From contig CAIYJE010000167.1 of NCBI GenBank assembly GCA_903926465.1, positions 1-44,404 on the forward strand: a stretch of 44,404 bases of DNA. Direction: 5' to 3'. Below are positions 16,717 to 24,868 of this stretch, piece after piece. This stretch comes from an uncultured Planctomycetales bacterium (GTDB lineage Bacteria; Planctomycetota; Planctomycetia; Isosphaerales; Isosphaeraceae). Each line of letters starts with the position of its first letter. Position 1 is the stretch's first letter. The position numbers and the translations under genes are program-made. The notes under the pieces are model-generated. The model was not told the DNA's origin, did no database searches, and saw only the letters and a program-made list of their open reading frames with translations.

Positions 16717-17904
16717 ATGCCGAAGTTTGTGCTGCAAGATCCGGATTCGTATGTATGGGTTGATCAGCAGGTGATTGGCCCGGTGGATCTGGGGCAAAAG
16801 CCTACCGACCCGGGGGCGACTTGGTCGGTCACCAAGCAAACCTTGCATGGCGGCCGACGGGAAGGGGTGGACCAGATCACGGTCGATAATGGTTGCCTTG
16901 CCTTTGACGTCTTACCGACCCGGGGGCTAGGCATCTGGGCGGCCCGCCTGGGCGCGAGCCGGGTAGGCTGGCGATCACCGGTGAGCGATGGGCCAATTCA
17001 CCCGGCGCTGGTGGATTTGAGCGCACGGGCGGGGCTGGGCTGGCTGCAAGGGTTTGACGAACTGCTGGCCCGGTGTGGCCTGGAATCGAATGGTCCACCC
17101 AACGTTGATGCCCAGGGGCGTGTGGTTCAGGGCTTGCACGGGCGAATTGCCAATATCCCCGCGCGGGACGTGTCGATTGTGGTGGATGACCAGGCCCCTC
17201 ACGCCATCCACGTTGAGGGGAGTGTGGATGAGTCCGAGCTTTTCTTTGGCCGGCTCCGGCTCACAACCCGCATCAGCACGGTTCCTGGTTCGAACTCATT
17301 CACGGTGCGTGACCAGGTGACCAACCTGCGTGGCGTGCCAGGTTCGTTCCAGCTTCTCTATCACTGGAACTTTGGGCCGCCTCAGCTCGGCAAGGGCTCG
17401 CGGTTTGTGGCGCCCATTCAAACCCTCTGCCCGCGAGACGCGCAGGCGATGGCCGGACTGGACCAGTTCGATCGTTTCGATGGACCTGTGCCGGGGTTCG
17501 CCGAACAGTGCTACTTCATGCACTTGCACGCGGCCGCCGATCATCGCACGCTGGTTTTGCTTCGGAACGAGGCCGGGGACCAGGGGATTGCACTTCGGTT
17601 TGATACGCGTCAGCTTCCTTGCTTTACGCTTTGGAAGTGCACCCAGAGTTTGGAAGATGGTTACGTGACGGGTCTTGAACCGGGCGTCAATTTTCCAAAT
17701 CCTCGCCCGTTTGAGGATGCCCGTGGGCGTGTTCCCACGCTGCCACCGGGTGGCTCGGCTACCTTCAAGACCACTCTGGAAGTGCTGGTAACTGCCCCTG
17801 AAGTGGCCGCGATCGAGGTTGAAATTCTTGAAATTCAGCAGCGGTCCGGAGCACCGGTTATTTATCCGCTTCCTGTAGAGCCGTTTGCAATGCCTCTATC
17901 CTGA
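16717..17904 (+). CDS. DUF4432 family protein (aldose 1-epimerase-like)
   Basis: 395 residues with no signal peptide. DUF4432 proteins have the beta-sandwich fold of galactose mutarotases. The markers here are FDVLPTRGLGIWAARLGASRVGW near the start, GWLQGFDELLARCGLESNG, VQGLHGRIANIPA and LLYHWNFGPP. The later ALRFDTRQLPCFTLWKC and GLEPGVNFPNPR carry the Lys and Glu typical of the mutarotase active site. It probably acts on a free sugar or sugar acid in the cytoplasm. GGAGG lies seven bases before the ATG. It follows the sulfatase but is separated from it by a terminator, so the two are not one transcript. Confidence 0.8.
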   Translation: MPKFVLQDPDSYVWVDQQVIGPVDLGQKPTDPGATWSVTKQTLHGGRREGVDQITVDNGCLAFDVLPTRGLGIWAARLGASRVGWRSPVSDGPIHPALVDLSARAGLGWLQGFDELLARCGLESNGPPNVDAQGRVVQGLHGRIANIPARDVSIVVDDQAPHAIHVEGSVDESELFFGRLRLTTRISTVPGSNSFTVRDQVTNLRGVPGSFQLLYHWNFGPPQLGKGSRFVAPIQTLCPRDAQAMAGLDQFDRFDGPVPGFAEQCYFMHLHAAADHRTLVLLRNEAGDQGIALRFDTRQLPCFTLWKCTQSLEDGYVTGLEPGVNFPNPRPFEDARGRVPTLPPGGSATFKTTLEVLVTAPEVAAIEVEILEIQQRSGAPVIYPLPVEPFAMPLS

Positions 17905-18043
17905 AGCCATTCGAGCCTGCCGGAAACGGTCCATCACGCATGGGATTGCTGGACTTTCTGGGTGGGTAGTGGGTAGAGTCCTTTCCTGTTACTTGGATCT
18001 GATCTGGGGCGGCTGGCTAAAACCATCATGCTATTTTCGACCT

Positions 18044-19810
18044 ATGAGTAATCTTTCATCGCCAGCTTCGACGACCGGGATCAGTCGATACGTCTCGCTT
18101 GATGCTGCGCGTGCTTTCTCACTTCTCCTCAGCGTTCCGCTGACCGCAATCTCAGTCTCGGATGGCCTGTTCAGGTGGGTTGGGGGGGCCATTCAGGGCT
18201 TCCAGGCACCCCTGTTTCTGCTGATCAGTGGATATTTTTCGATGATGCTTTGTCAAAAAATGGGAATTGGAATCCTGCTGATTCAACGTCTGCAGCGTGT
18301 GTTATTGCCCTGCATCGCCATGCTCTACCTGATTGTGCCGGCGTTCCTCCTGCTCTCAGACTGGTCCAGAGGCCAGGGCCGTCAGCAGCCCCAACCGCAG
18401 TCTCAGCAAGCCCAGCCAAAACCCGAGTCCACACAGAAACCAGAGACCGCTCAGGCGGTTCTGGGCTCACAACCTGATGCCACGCCCGTTCCAGAGGCCG
18501 TGGCCGAGGCCGGCGCCGAGTCTTCCAAGGAACTGCGGGAACTGGTGCGATCTGGAAATGTTGGCCGCGTTCAGCAACTTCTGAAAGACGGAGCCGACCC
18601 GAACGAAGCTGATCCTGAAACCGGATTTCCCCCGCTTCACGTTGCCGCCGCGCGGGGGAATTTGGCGATGGTCAAACTCCTCACGCAATACAAAGCCAAC
18701 ATCAAGACGGAAATTCGTGGTGGTAATCAGGTTTTGCAGACGGCGTTGGTTTTTGGACGACGGGAAGTGGCCGAGTTTCTGGTTTCCAAAGGTGCCAACC
18801 CAAATCAGAGGCGAGGTAACACCGACTTGGCCGGCCAGGCACTCAGGACGAACGAGTTTTCCACTCAGACGACTGCGTTGAAAATGGGGATTCCCAAGGA
18901 AGCCTGGGCGGCAATTCAAGAGCGGCGCACCGAGTGCAAGAAGTACCTGAATGAGTTGGAAACGGCCCAGGAACAAGTTACCCGTGAGAAGCTGACCTCG
19001 GTTCAACGAGTGCGGGCCGATTATCGTCAATCTCTCAGAGATTTTCAGGCTTTTCTGGCGTCTCCGGTTTTCACGTTCAACGTGTTTCATCACCTCTGGA
19101 TGTTGTGGGTCTTCTGGTGCCTGCTTTTGGTTTTTGCCTTGTTTTTTGCGTTCACCAAATCATTCAGGCTGAAGGTTCCCTCCTGGGTGATCATGTCTCC
19201 CTACCGACTGCTCTGGCTCATTCCCCTGACCATGGTGCCCCAGTTTTTCATGCAGATGGGTCGTTTTGGCTTTGGTGCTGATCCTGCGCCTGGCTGGGTG
19301 CCAGAGCCACACCTGGCAATTTACTACGCCATTTTCTTCACGTTTGGTCTGATTTATTACAATTGCCAGGATGCCGACGGCAAGCTTGGTCGCTACTGGT
19401 GGGTCTGGATTCTGACGGCCTTCGGCCTGGCGTTGCCGGTTGGTTTACTAACCACCGATAAGGTTCTGGTGGGAGGGTTGGCATCGGTGGTGTTCGCGTG
19501 GTCCATGTGTTTTGGAATGATTGGCCTGTTTTTTCGATTCTTCAACCCGGAAAACCGGGTGATTCGCAACCTCTGTGATGCCTCATTTTTTATCTACCTA
19601 TTTTATCCGCCAGTGCTTATGGCAATTCAGGGATTGGCCAGACGCTGGAACCTCCCGATTTGGTTGATGTTCTTGCTGGCCTTCCTGGGTTCCATCGGCG
19701 TGCTTTACTCGATTTATGTGTTATTTCTGCAAAAAACCAAGATGGGTGGTTTTTTGAGTGGACTCACCACCAAGCGTGTCCAGGACTCGATGCTTGCCAC
19801 CAGATCCTGA
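18044..19810 (+). CDS. Acyltransferase-3/OpgC-like membrane protein with inserted ankyrin repeats
   Basis: 588 residues. Residues about 15-105 form the first membrane helices of an OpgC-like acyltransferase-3 protein (SLDAARAFSLLLSV, then APLFLLISGYFSMML and RLQRVLLPCIAML). A Gln/Pro-rich linker (about 110-155) leads to at least three ankyrin repeats at about 160-255: VQQLLKDGADPNEADP, PLHVAAARGNLAMVKLL and REVAEFLVSKGANPN. A charged helical stretch (about 285-335) follows, and then the remaining helices from HHLWMLWVFWCL onward. The family's R-x10-H motif reads Arg23 ... Thr34, so the expected His is missing. ATG 18044 is chosen because the upstream extension is not hydrophobic or conserved. 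It may modify envelope glycans or may act as a non-catalytic sensor; I cannot decide. Confidence 0.75.
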   Translation: MSNLSSPASTTGISRYVSLDAARAFSLLLSVPLTAISVSDGLFRWVGGAIQGFQAPLFLLISGYFSMMLCQKMGIGILLIQRLQRVLLPCIAMLYLIVPAFLLLSDWSRGQGRQQPQPQSQQAQPKPESTQKPETAQAVLGSQPDATPVPEAVAEAGAESSKELRELVRSGNVGRVQQLLKDGADPNEADPETGFPPLHVAAARGNLAMVKLLTQYKANIKTEIRGGNQVLQTALVFGRREVAEFLVSKGANPNQRRGNTDLAGQALRTNEFSTQTTALKMGIPKEAWAAIQERRTECKKYLNELETAQEQVTREKLTSVQRVRADYRQSLRDFQAFLASPVFTFNVFHHLWMLWVFWCLLLVFALFFAFTKSFRLKVPSWVIMSPYRLLWLIPLTMVPQFFMQMGRFGFGADPAPGWVPEPHLAIYYAIFFTFGLIYYNCQDADGKLGRYWWVWILTAFGLALPVGLLTTDKVLVGGLASVVFAWSMCFGMIGLFFRFFNPENRVIRNLCDASFFIYLFYPPVLMAIQGLARRWNLPIWLMFLLAFLGSIGVLYSIYVLFLQKTKMGGFLSGLTTKRVQDSMLATRS

Positions 19811-20064
19811 CAGGTTGACTGCTTGCCGGCTTGGCTCAAGCGGTGGTGACTTGAGGAACCTGGTTTGCGGCCACTGCGGCTGACCTTGCCGAACGATCTC
19901 GATGGCGGGATTGCGGCAATCGTATCGCTGGCAAACTCCGTGCGTAGTCGGTTTCATGGGGTATATTTGTTGAAGGTGGCGGCGCCGCCTATAGAAAGTT
20001 TTCGATTCGCATCCCACAGGAGGTGGCATGGCAGTCGATCCGATCCGGTAGGGAGGCCGCATCG

Positions 20065-20448
20065 ATGTCACGTTCATTTTCCACGTCGCTGGTGATTGCA
20101 ACGGCGCTGGCTCTGACAGGTGGTTCCACCGCCAGTGCCCAGTTCGGGTTTATGGCCGGCGGAGGAAGTGGGTCTTCTTTCCGCACCAACTGGCCCCGAT
20201 ACCGCGAGTATCGAGACTTTGCTGGGCAGAGTTATAGTGACACCACGCCCACCGGCCGCCGTGGCTACTTTGTGCCGCTAACCAGCCCTGGCATGGATGA
20301 CCTCGGGAATGGCCCTTCGGCGGCACTCTCTCCCATCTTCAACGCTCCTGAGCCTTTGCCGCATCCTATCCCGCTGACCGGGGAAGCTACGCCACCGCCG
20401 GCTCCCCGTCCCACCGGGTTTTTTCGGCGGGTTTTTCGGGGCTCTTGA
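20065..20448 (+). CDS. Small secreted Pro-rich protein of unknown function
   Basis: 127 residues from ATG 20065, chosen for the GGGAGG eight bases upstream over an in-frame start 14 codons earlier. A clear signal peptide (FSTSLVIATALALTGGSTASAQ) precedes a mature part that is Gly/Ser-rich, has RYREYRDFAGQSYSD, and ends with a Pro-rich stretch and FFRRVFRGS. No known domain is seen. The gene stands alone between the acyltransferase and the glycoside hydrolase. Confidence 0.65.
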   Translation: MSRSFSTSLVIATALALTGGSTASAQFGFMAGGGSGSSFRTNWPRYREYRDFAGQSYSDTTPTGRRGYFVPLTSPGMDDLGNGPSAALSPIFNAPEPLPHPIPLTGEATPPPAPRPTGFFRRVFRGS

Positions 20449-20521
20449 GCACGGGAATTCGTGCGACTGACTGGTTCCGTGCCAGATGATCCGCTAGCCT
20501 GGGTCTGAGCCGGTTCCTGGA

Positions 20522-20541
20522 TTGATCAGCACCCTGATCAA
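20522..20541. promoter_or_regulatory. Perfect inverted repeat just before the glycoside hydrolase start
   Basis: TTGATCAG and CTGATCAA flank the tetraloop CACC, 24 bases before the ATG at 20565. Each half also contains the palindrome TGATCA. GCCGG/CCGGC bases further out could lengthen the stem. It may be an operator or a leader hairpin that affects ribosome access. No U-tract follows, so it is unlikely to be a terminator. Confidence 0.4.
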
Positions 20542-20564
20542 GCCGGCCTGAAGGACCCCAAGCG

Positions 20565-22376
20565 ATGCTCGATCGACGATGGATTCTGACCATCCTGGCC
20601 GCCCTGGTTCTTGGTCGCGCTGATCGGTCAGACGCGAAGACTGGCGTGGTTGAGGTCAAGCTGCAGGGCTCCCCTGAGGCCGGCTTCCAGTTGATTCGCG
20701 ACGGCAAGCCGTATTTTGTGCGTGGCGTTGGGCTGACCAATGGCTCGATGGCGATGGCCGCCGGCTTGGGTGCCAACTCGGTGCGTACCTGGGGTGCTGA
20801 GCAACTTGGGAAAATTCTCGACGAGGCCCAAGCTCACGGAATGACCGTTTGCGCGGGGTTCTGGCTCGGGCATGAGCGGCACGGTTTCAAGTATTCTGAC
20901 CAGGCTGCCCTGCAAAGGCAGGCCGATGAATTGCGCAAAGTTGTCCTCCAGTATAAGGAGCACCCGGCGCTCCTCGTCTGGGGAATTGGCAATGAGATGG
21001 AGGCCGATGGCTCCAACCCAGACATCTGGAACGCCGTGAACGACCTGGCACGCATGGTCAAAGAACTCGATCCCAACCACCCGACCATGACCGTGATCGC
21101 TGAGCTGGGGGATGATGGCCGCAAAGTTCGTCAGCTCCACAAGCTCTGCCCGGCCATCGACCTGATTGGCATCAACAGTTATGCAACCGCGGCAACGGTT
21201 CAAGAACGCTACAAGGCGGCCGGAGGCACCCGGCCGTACATCGTGACCGAGTTTGGGCCACGCGGTTGGTGGGAATCTACCAAAACCGAGTGGGGGGCCG
21301 CGCTCGAGCCAACCAGCACCGAGAAGGCCGAGATGTACCGCAAGGCCTACACGGCCACTATTGGAAATCAGCCGCTTTGTGTTGGTTCGTATGCGTTCTT
21401 GTGGGGCTGGAAGCAAGAGGCCACCTCCACCTGGTTCGGCCTGGTGCTGCCTGATGGTTCCCGCGTGGCGGCGTCCGACACCATGAGCGAGTTCTGGTCT
21501 GGTCAGGCGCCTGCCAATCGTTGTCCGGTGGTTGAACCACTGCGTTCAGAAGGGGGCCTGGTTTCGGCCGATCCCGGCAAAACCCTGACCATGCATCTGA
21601 AGGCCCACGATCCGGAAGGCGATCCACTGAGCGTTGTCTGGAACCTCCAGCGCGAGGGGACGCCGGCCGGCGGTGGCGATGCCGAGCCCGACCCCCCGTC
21701 ATTCCCGGATGCGCTGCTGGAAAAATCCGATGATCATGTGATTGTCCGTTTACCTGAACACCCCGGTGGTTATCGGCTGTTTGCAACCGTGCGAGACAAC
21801 CATGGCGGTGCAGCCACGGCCAGTCTGCCAATCCGGTCGGCTGGGGCACGCGTTGGTTCCAGTGTGGTGAAGCCCAAACTGCCACTGGTGCTTGACCCGG
21901 AGACCGAGGTTTCGGCCCTGTTCCAGCCCACCGGTTGGATGGGCAACACCAATGCCATTGCCTTGGATCCGCAAAACGCCGAGGCTCCCCATGAAGGGAA
22001 ACGGTGTATCCGGATCGATTATCGGCAGGCAGCGGATTGGGGTGGGGTGGTCTGGCAGTATCCAGCCGGTGACTGGGGAGACAAGCCGGGCGCGCTGGAT
22101 TTGACCGGCGCCAAGCGATTGTCGTTCTGGGCCAGAGGCGGGCGGGGCGGCGAAGTTGTTAGCTTCAAGTTTGGGCTGCTCGGTCCTGAGAAAGCCTTCT
22201 CAGACAGTGCCCGCGGCCAGACCGGTGAAGTGAAACTCTCAGACCGCTGGACCCAGTACCAGATTGATCTCAAAGGCATGGACCTGAGCCGGATCAAGAC
22301 CGGGTTCTGCTGGGTTCTGGCCGCGCCCGGGCAACCGGTGACCTTTTACCTGGACGATATTCGCTACGAGCCCTGA
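20565..22376 (+). CDS. Secreted glycoside hydrolase (TIM barrel, GH2/GH5-like) with C-terminal carbohydrate-binding-like domain
   Basis: 603 residues. A signal peptide (RWILTILAALVLGRADRSDA) is followed by a retaining TIM-barrel domain to about residue 310. Its signatures are VRGVGLTNGS, GANSVRTWG, LVWGIGNEMEAD with the likely acid/base Glu144, IGINSYA, and YIVTEFGPRGWW with the likely nucleophile Glu229. An Ig-like segment (about 330-425) has HDPEGDPLSVVWNLQ and FATVRDNHGGAATA. The last 170 residues form a beta-sandwich like CBM11-type modules (RCIRIDYRQAADWGGVVWQ ... LSFWARGGRGGEVVSFK ... FYLDDIRYEP). It probably cleaves beta-linked glucans or mannans outside the cytoplasm; the exact family is uncertain. 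The neighbouring repeat element lies between it and the CotH gene. Confidence 0.8.
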   Translation: MLDRRWILTILAALVLGRADRSDAKTGVVEVKLQGSPEAGFQLIRDGKPYFVRGVGLTNGSMAMAAGLGANSVRTWGAEQLGKILDEAQAHGMTVCAGFWLGHERHGFKYSDQAALQRQADELRKVVLQYKEHPALLVWGIGNEMEADGSNPDIWNAVNDLARMVKELDPNHPTMTVIAELGDDGRKVRQLHKLCPAIDLIGINSYATAATVQERYKAAGGTRPYIVTEFGPRGWWESTKTEWGAALEPTSTEKAEMYRKAYTATIGNQPLCVGSYAFLWGWKQEATSTWFGLVLPDGSRVAASDTMSEFWSGQAPANRCPVVEPLRSEGGLVSADPGKTLTMHLKAHDPEGDPLSVVWNLQREGTPAGGGDAEPDPPSFPDALLEKSDDHVIVRLPEHPGGYRLFATVRDNHGGAATASLPIRSAGARVGSSVVKPKLPLVLDPETEVSALFQPTGWMGNTNAIALDPQNAEAPHEGKRCIRIDYRQAADWGGVVWQYPAGDWGDKPGALDLTGAKRLSFWARGGRGGEVVSFKFGLLGPEKAFSDSARGQTGEVKLSDRWTQYQIDLKGMDLSRIKTGFCWVLAAPGQPVTFYLDDIRYEP

Positions 22377-22419
22377 ATCTATGCACCTGAGCAGGGCCGT
22401 GAGCGTGTAGACTTATCGC

Positions 22420-22624
22420 GGTTTACGATTGGGTTGTACACTTAAGTGAGCGCCTATCCTGGTGTTCCTTTTCCGAATGTAGGACAGCCGACCTCGGCTG
22501 TCTCTGAATTTCTGGGCCGTTACGAAGATGACAGCCGAGGGCGGCTGTCCTACATCGAACGAGGATCAAGACACTGAGGCGTGACACTCAGCAAATCCTT
22601 TTGTGTGCAACCCAATCGTGAACC
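22420..22624. repeat. MITE-like inverted-repeat element with an internal palindrome
   Basis: The outer ends GGTTTACGATTGGGTTGTAC.. (22420-22441) and ..ACCCAATCGTGAACC (22603-22624) are inverted repeats, 20/22 identical. Inside, TGTAGGACAGCCG.. (22478-22502) and its inverse (22530-22554) match at 24 of 25 positions, and each arm is itself a hairpin. The element fills the gap between the glycoside hydrolase and CotH genes. No coding capacity and no clear target-site duplication are visible. A degenerate copy is at 6478-6564. Confidence 0.6.
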
Positions 22625-22722
22625 TCTGTAGGTGCTGAGCTTATCCTGATCTCGTATCCCCAAAGTTGTGAAACTCATGCCGCCGCGCGGGGTATATCCT
22701 TGCAGGGAAGGAGCCTGTGTCC

Positions 22723-24759
22723 ATGCGATGCGCTGACCAGATTGGTTTGTACCGAGCCGGCGGAATCATTCGGGAGCGTTGGAGTTATCCAGGTCGCGTC
22801 CTGGCACGCCTGGAGACATGTGCTCGTAGGGTGTCCGGCGTCGGATGGGCCTGGATATACGGCTGGTTCATGTCGATGGTGGTGCTATCAATCGGGTTTG
22901 CTGACACCAAGGACCAGGATCCGTTACCGACAACTTCCGAGGAACTGTTCCAGCCGACAAAGGTCTGGACTCTTCATCTGAAAGTTTTGCCTGAACAGTG
23001 GTCGGCCATGGAGCCGGCTGGGAATTCCAAGAACCCCTTCGATAACTCGATGTTTGGCCTGGGGATGTTCCTGTTCCCGTCGGTGGTTCGCGATGGGGAT
23101 CGGGATCATGATGGTCGCTTCACGCTCCAGGAGTTTCGTGAGCTGGCCCAGAACTGGTTCATGCAGTGGGATCAAGACTCGGATGGCTCGCTCGATTCAA
23201 AACAGCTTCGTGAGAGTCTCAAGGCTCTTCTTGAGCCATCCAGCACGGGCGAAGGCCAAGAGGAGGGCGGGCCGCAGGGCTTCACCCTGCAGGGCCGCCA
23301 GGGGAAGCGAAATGGTCTCTCGTCAGTGATGGGCTTTGAGTTCTCGTATGTGCATGCCAACCTTGAGTTCGCCGGGGTGGATCTGGGCGAGGTGGCGGTG
23401 CGTTACAAGGGAAACGGCACGTTTCTGGAATCACGCGGCTCACTGAAGCGCTCGCTCAAGATTGACCTGAACAAGTTTCAGAAGGGCCAGAACCTGGCTG
23501 GCGTTACCACTCTGAATCTCCATAACAATGTTGCCGATGCGGGACTGATGAATGAGGCTTTATCGTTTGGTCTGTTCCGAGACGCCGGAGTGCCCGCGCC
23601 TCGTACGTCGTATATCCAGGTTTATGTTTCGGTAGACGGCAAGCATGATCGCAAGTACCTCGGGCTGTATTCGTTGATCGAGAACGTGGATGAGCATTTT
23701 CTGGCGGATCGGGGACTGGATTCCGGCGGTGCAATTTTCAAGCCCAGTGATCAGCAAACCATGTTTCAATTCAAGGGATCTAACTGGCAAAAATATCAGC
23801 AATCTCTCGATCCCAAAACCAAACTCACCCGTGTGCAGAAGGCTCGGGTTCTGGACTTTTGCCGGCTGGTCTCCACGGCCAGTGACGACGAGTTCCGGGC
23901 GCGCCTGGGCGAGTTTATCGACCTCGACGAATTCGCACGATTTCTGGCGGTGACGGTCTGGATTGCCGACCTGGATAGCCTGCTCACCAGTGGCCAAAAC
24001 TTTTATGCCTACCTCAACCCAGCAACCAACCAGTTGCAGTTTTTTCCCTGGGATAAGGATCATACCTTTGGATCTTTTGGCGGTGCGAACGCCAAGGACC
24101 GTGAAGAGCACAGCATTCAAGTTCCCTGGGAAGGAAAGAAACGCTGGCTGGAGCGGATCTTCACGGTTGAGTCATTTGTCGAACGGTACCGGGCCGCGCT
24201 GACGCAGGTGAACTCAGAGGTCTCGGATTCCACCAAACTCAAAACGCGAATTGAGCAACTGGCAGACGCCATCCGGCCAGCCGTGAAACAGGAGTCGGCC
24301 CAGATGCTGAAACGGTTCGAGCTGGTCGTGGCGGGCAAGCCGCTGCCAGCGGGGCTGTTCGGCCTGGGTGGGACCACACCCACGGTTCTTCCGTTCGTGA
24401 AGGCCAGAGCCGCCTCGGTGAGTGATCAACTGGCGGGAAAGAGTGCAGGACAGATTCTTGGCAAGCCCGGGCCCGGTGAGCCTGAACGACCCGAATTTCG
24501 GCCCGATGAGCTCATTGAGACTGCGCTCTTGAAGGCGTTGGATCGCAATAAAGACAAGCAGTTGAGCCGCGATGAGTTTGTGACGGGGTTCGAAAGCTGG
24601 TTCAAGAAATGGGATACCGGTCAGGCTGGTGTGTTGCCTGAGGATGTGGTGCGCAAGGGGCTGAACAAGGCGTTACCGTTCCCGTTTCCTCCCATCTTCG
24701 GCGGCGGGAACAAGCCGAAACCCAGCGAAGTCGAAACGTCGGAGAAGACGCCTGAGTGA
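22723..24759 (+). CDS. CotH-kinase family protein with EF-hand motifs
   Basis: 678 residues from ATG 22723 (GGGAAGGAG nine bases upstream; GTG 22717 is possible). A basic N-terminus leads to a membrane or signal segment ending near SIGFADT. Two EF-hand loops (DGDRDHDGRFTLQEF at about 122 and DQDSDGSLDSKQL at about 150) lie before a CotH domain of about 200-560. That domain has VRYKGNGTFLESRG, KRSLKIDLNKF, NLHNNVADAGLMNEALSFGL and LGLYSLIENVDEHFL, ending with PWDKDHTFGSFGG. A third EF-hand (DRNKDKQLSRDEF at about 606) is near the C-terminus. CotH proteins are atypical Ser/Thr kinases of the spore coat or cell surface. The Ca2+ motifs suggest secretion and calcium-dependent action. The substrate is unknown. 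Confidence 0.85.
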   Translation: MRCADQIGLYRAGGIIRERWSYPGRVLARLETCARRVSGVGWAWIYGWFMSMVVLSIGFADTKDQDPLPTTSEELFQPTKVWTLHLKVLPEQWSAMEPAGNSKNPFDNSMFGLGMFLFPSVVRDGDRDHDGRFTLQEFRELAQNWFMQWDQDSDGSLDSKQLRESLKALLEPSSTGEGQEEGGPQGFTLQGRQGKRNGLSSVMGFEFSYVHANLEFAGVDLGEVAVRYKGNGTFLESRGSLKRSLKIDLNKFQKGQNLAGVTTLNLHNNVADAGLMNEALSFGLFRDAGVPAPRTSYIQVYVSVDGKHDRKYLGLYSLIENVDEHFLADRGLDSGGAIFKPSDQQTMFQFKGSNWQKYQQSLDPKTKLTRVQKARVLDFCRLVSTASDDEFRARLGEFIDLDEFARFLAVTVWIADLDSLLTSGQNFYAYLNPATNQLQFFPWDKDHTFGSFGGANAKDREEHSIQVPWEGKKRWLERIFTVESFVERYRAALTQVNSEVSDSTKLKTRIEQLADAIRPAVKQESAQMLKRFELVVAGKPLPAGLFGLGGTTPTVLPFVKARAASVSDQLAGKSAGQILGKPGPGEPERPEFRPDELIETALLKALDRNKDKQLSRDEFVTGFESWFKKWDTGQAGVLPEDVVRKGLNKALPFPFPPIFGGGNKPKPSEVETSEKTPE

Positions 24760-24788
24760 GCATTTAGGTAACACGTGTCTAATTGCTC
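24758..24788. terminator. Hairpin at the end of the CotH gene
   Basis: GAGCATTTAG (24758-24767) pairs with CTAATTGCTC (24779-24788) at 9 of 10 positions around an 11-base loop. It overlaps the CotH stop codon and sits between two convergent genes. It has no strong U-tract, so it may be a terminator or only a 3'-end hairpin. Confidence 0.4.
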
Positions 24789-24868
24789 AGAATACGGTCG
24801 TTGAAAAACCAGCCATGAGTGAAGGCTACGCCAGAGGTTGGTTTCTTGTCGGAATCCAGAGGTCTGGA

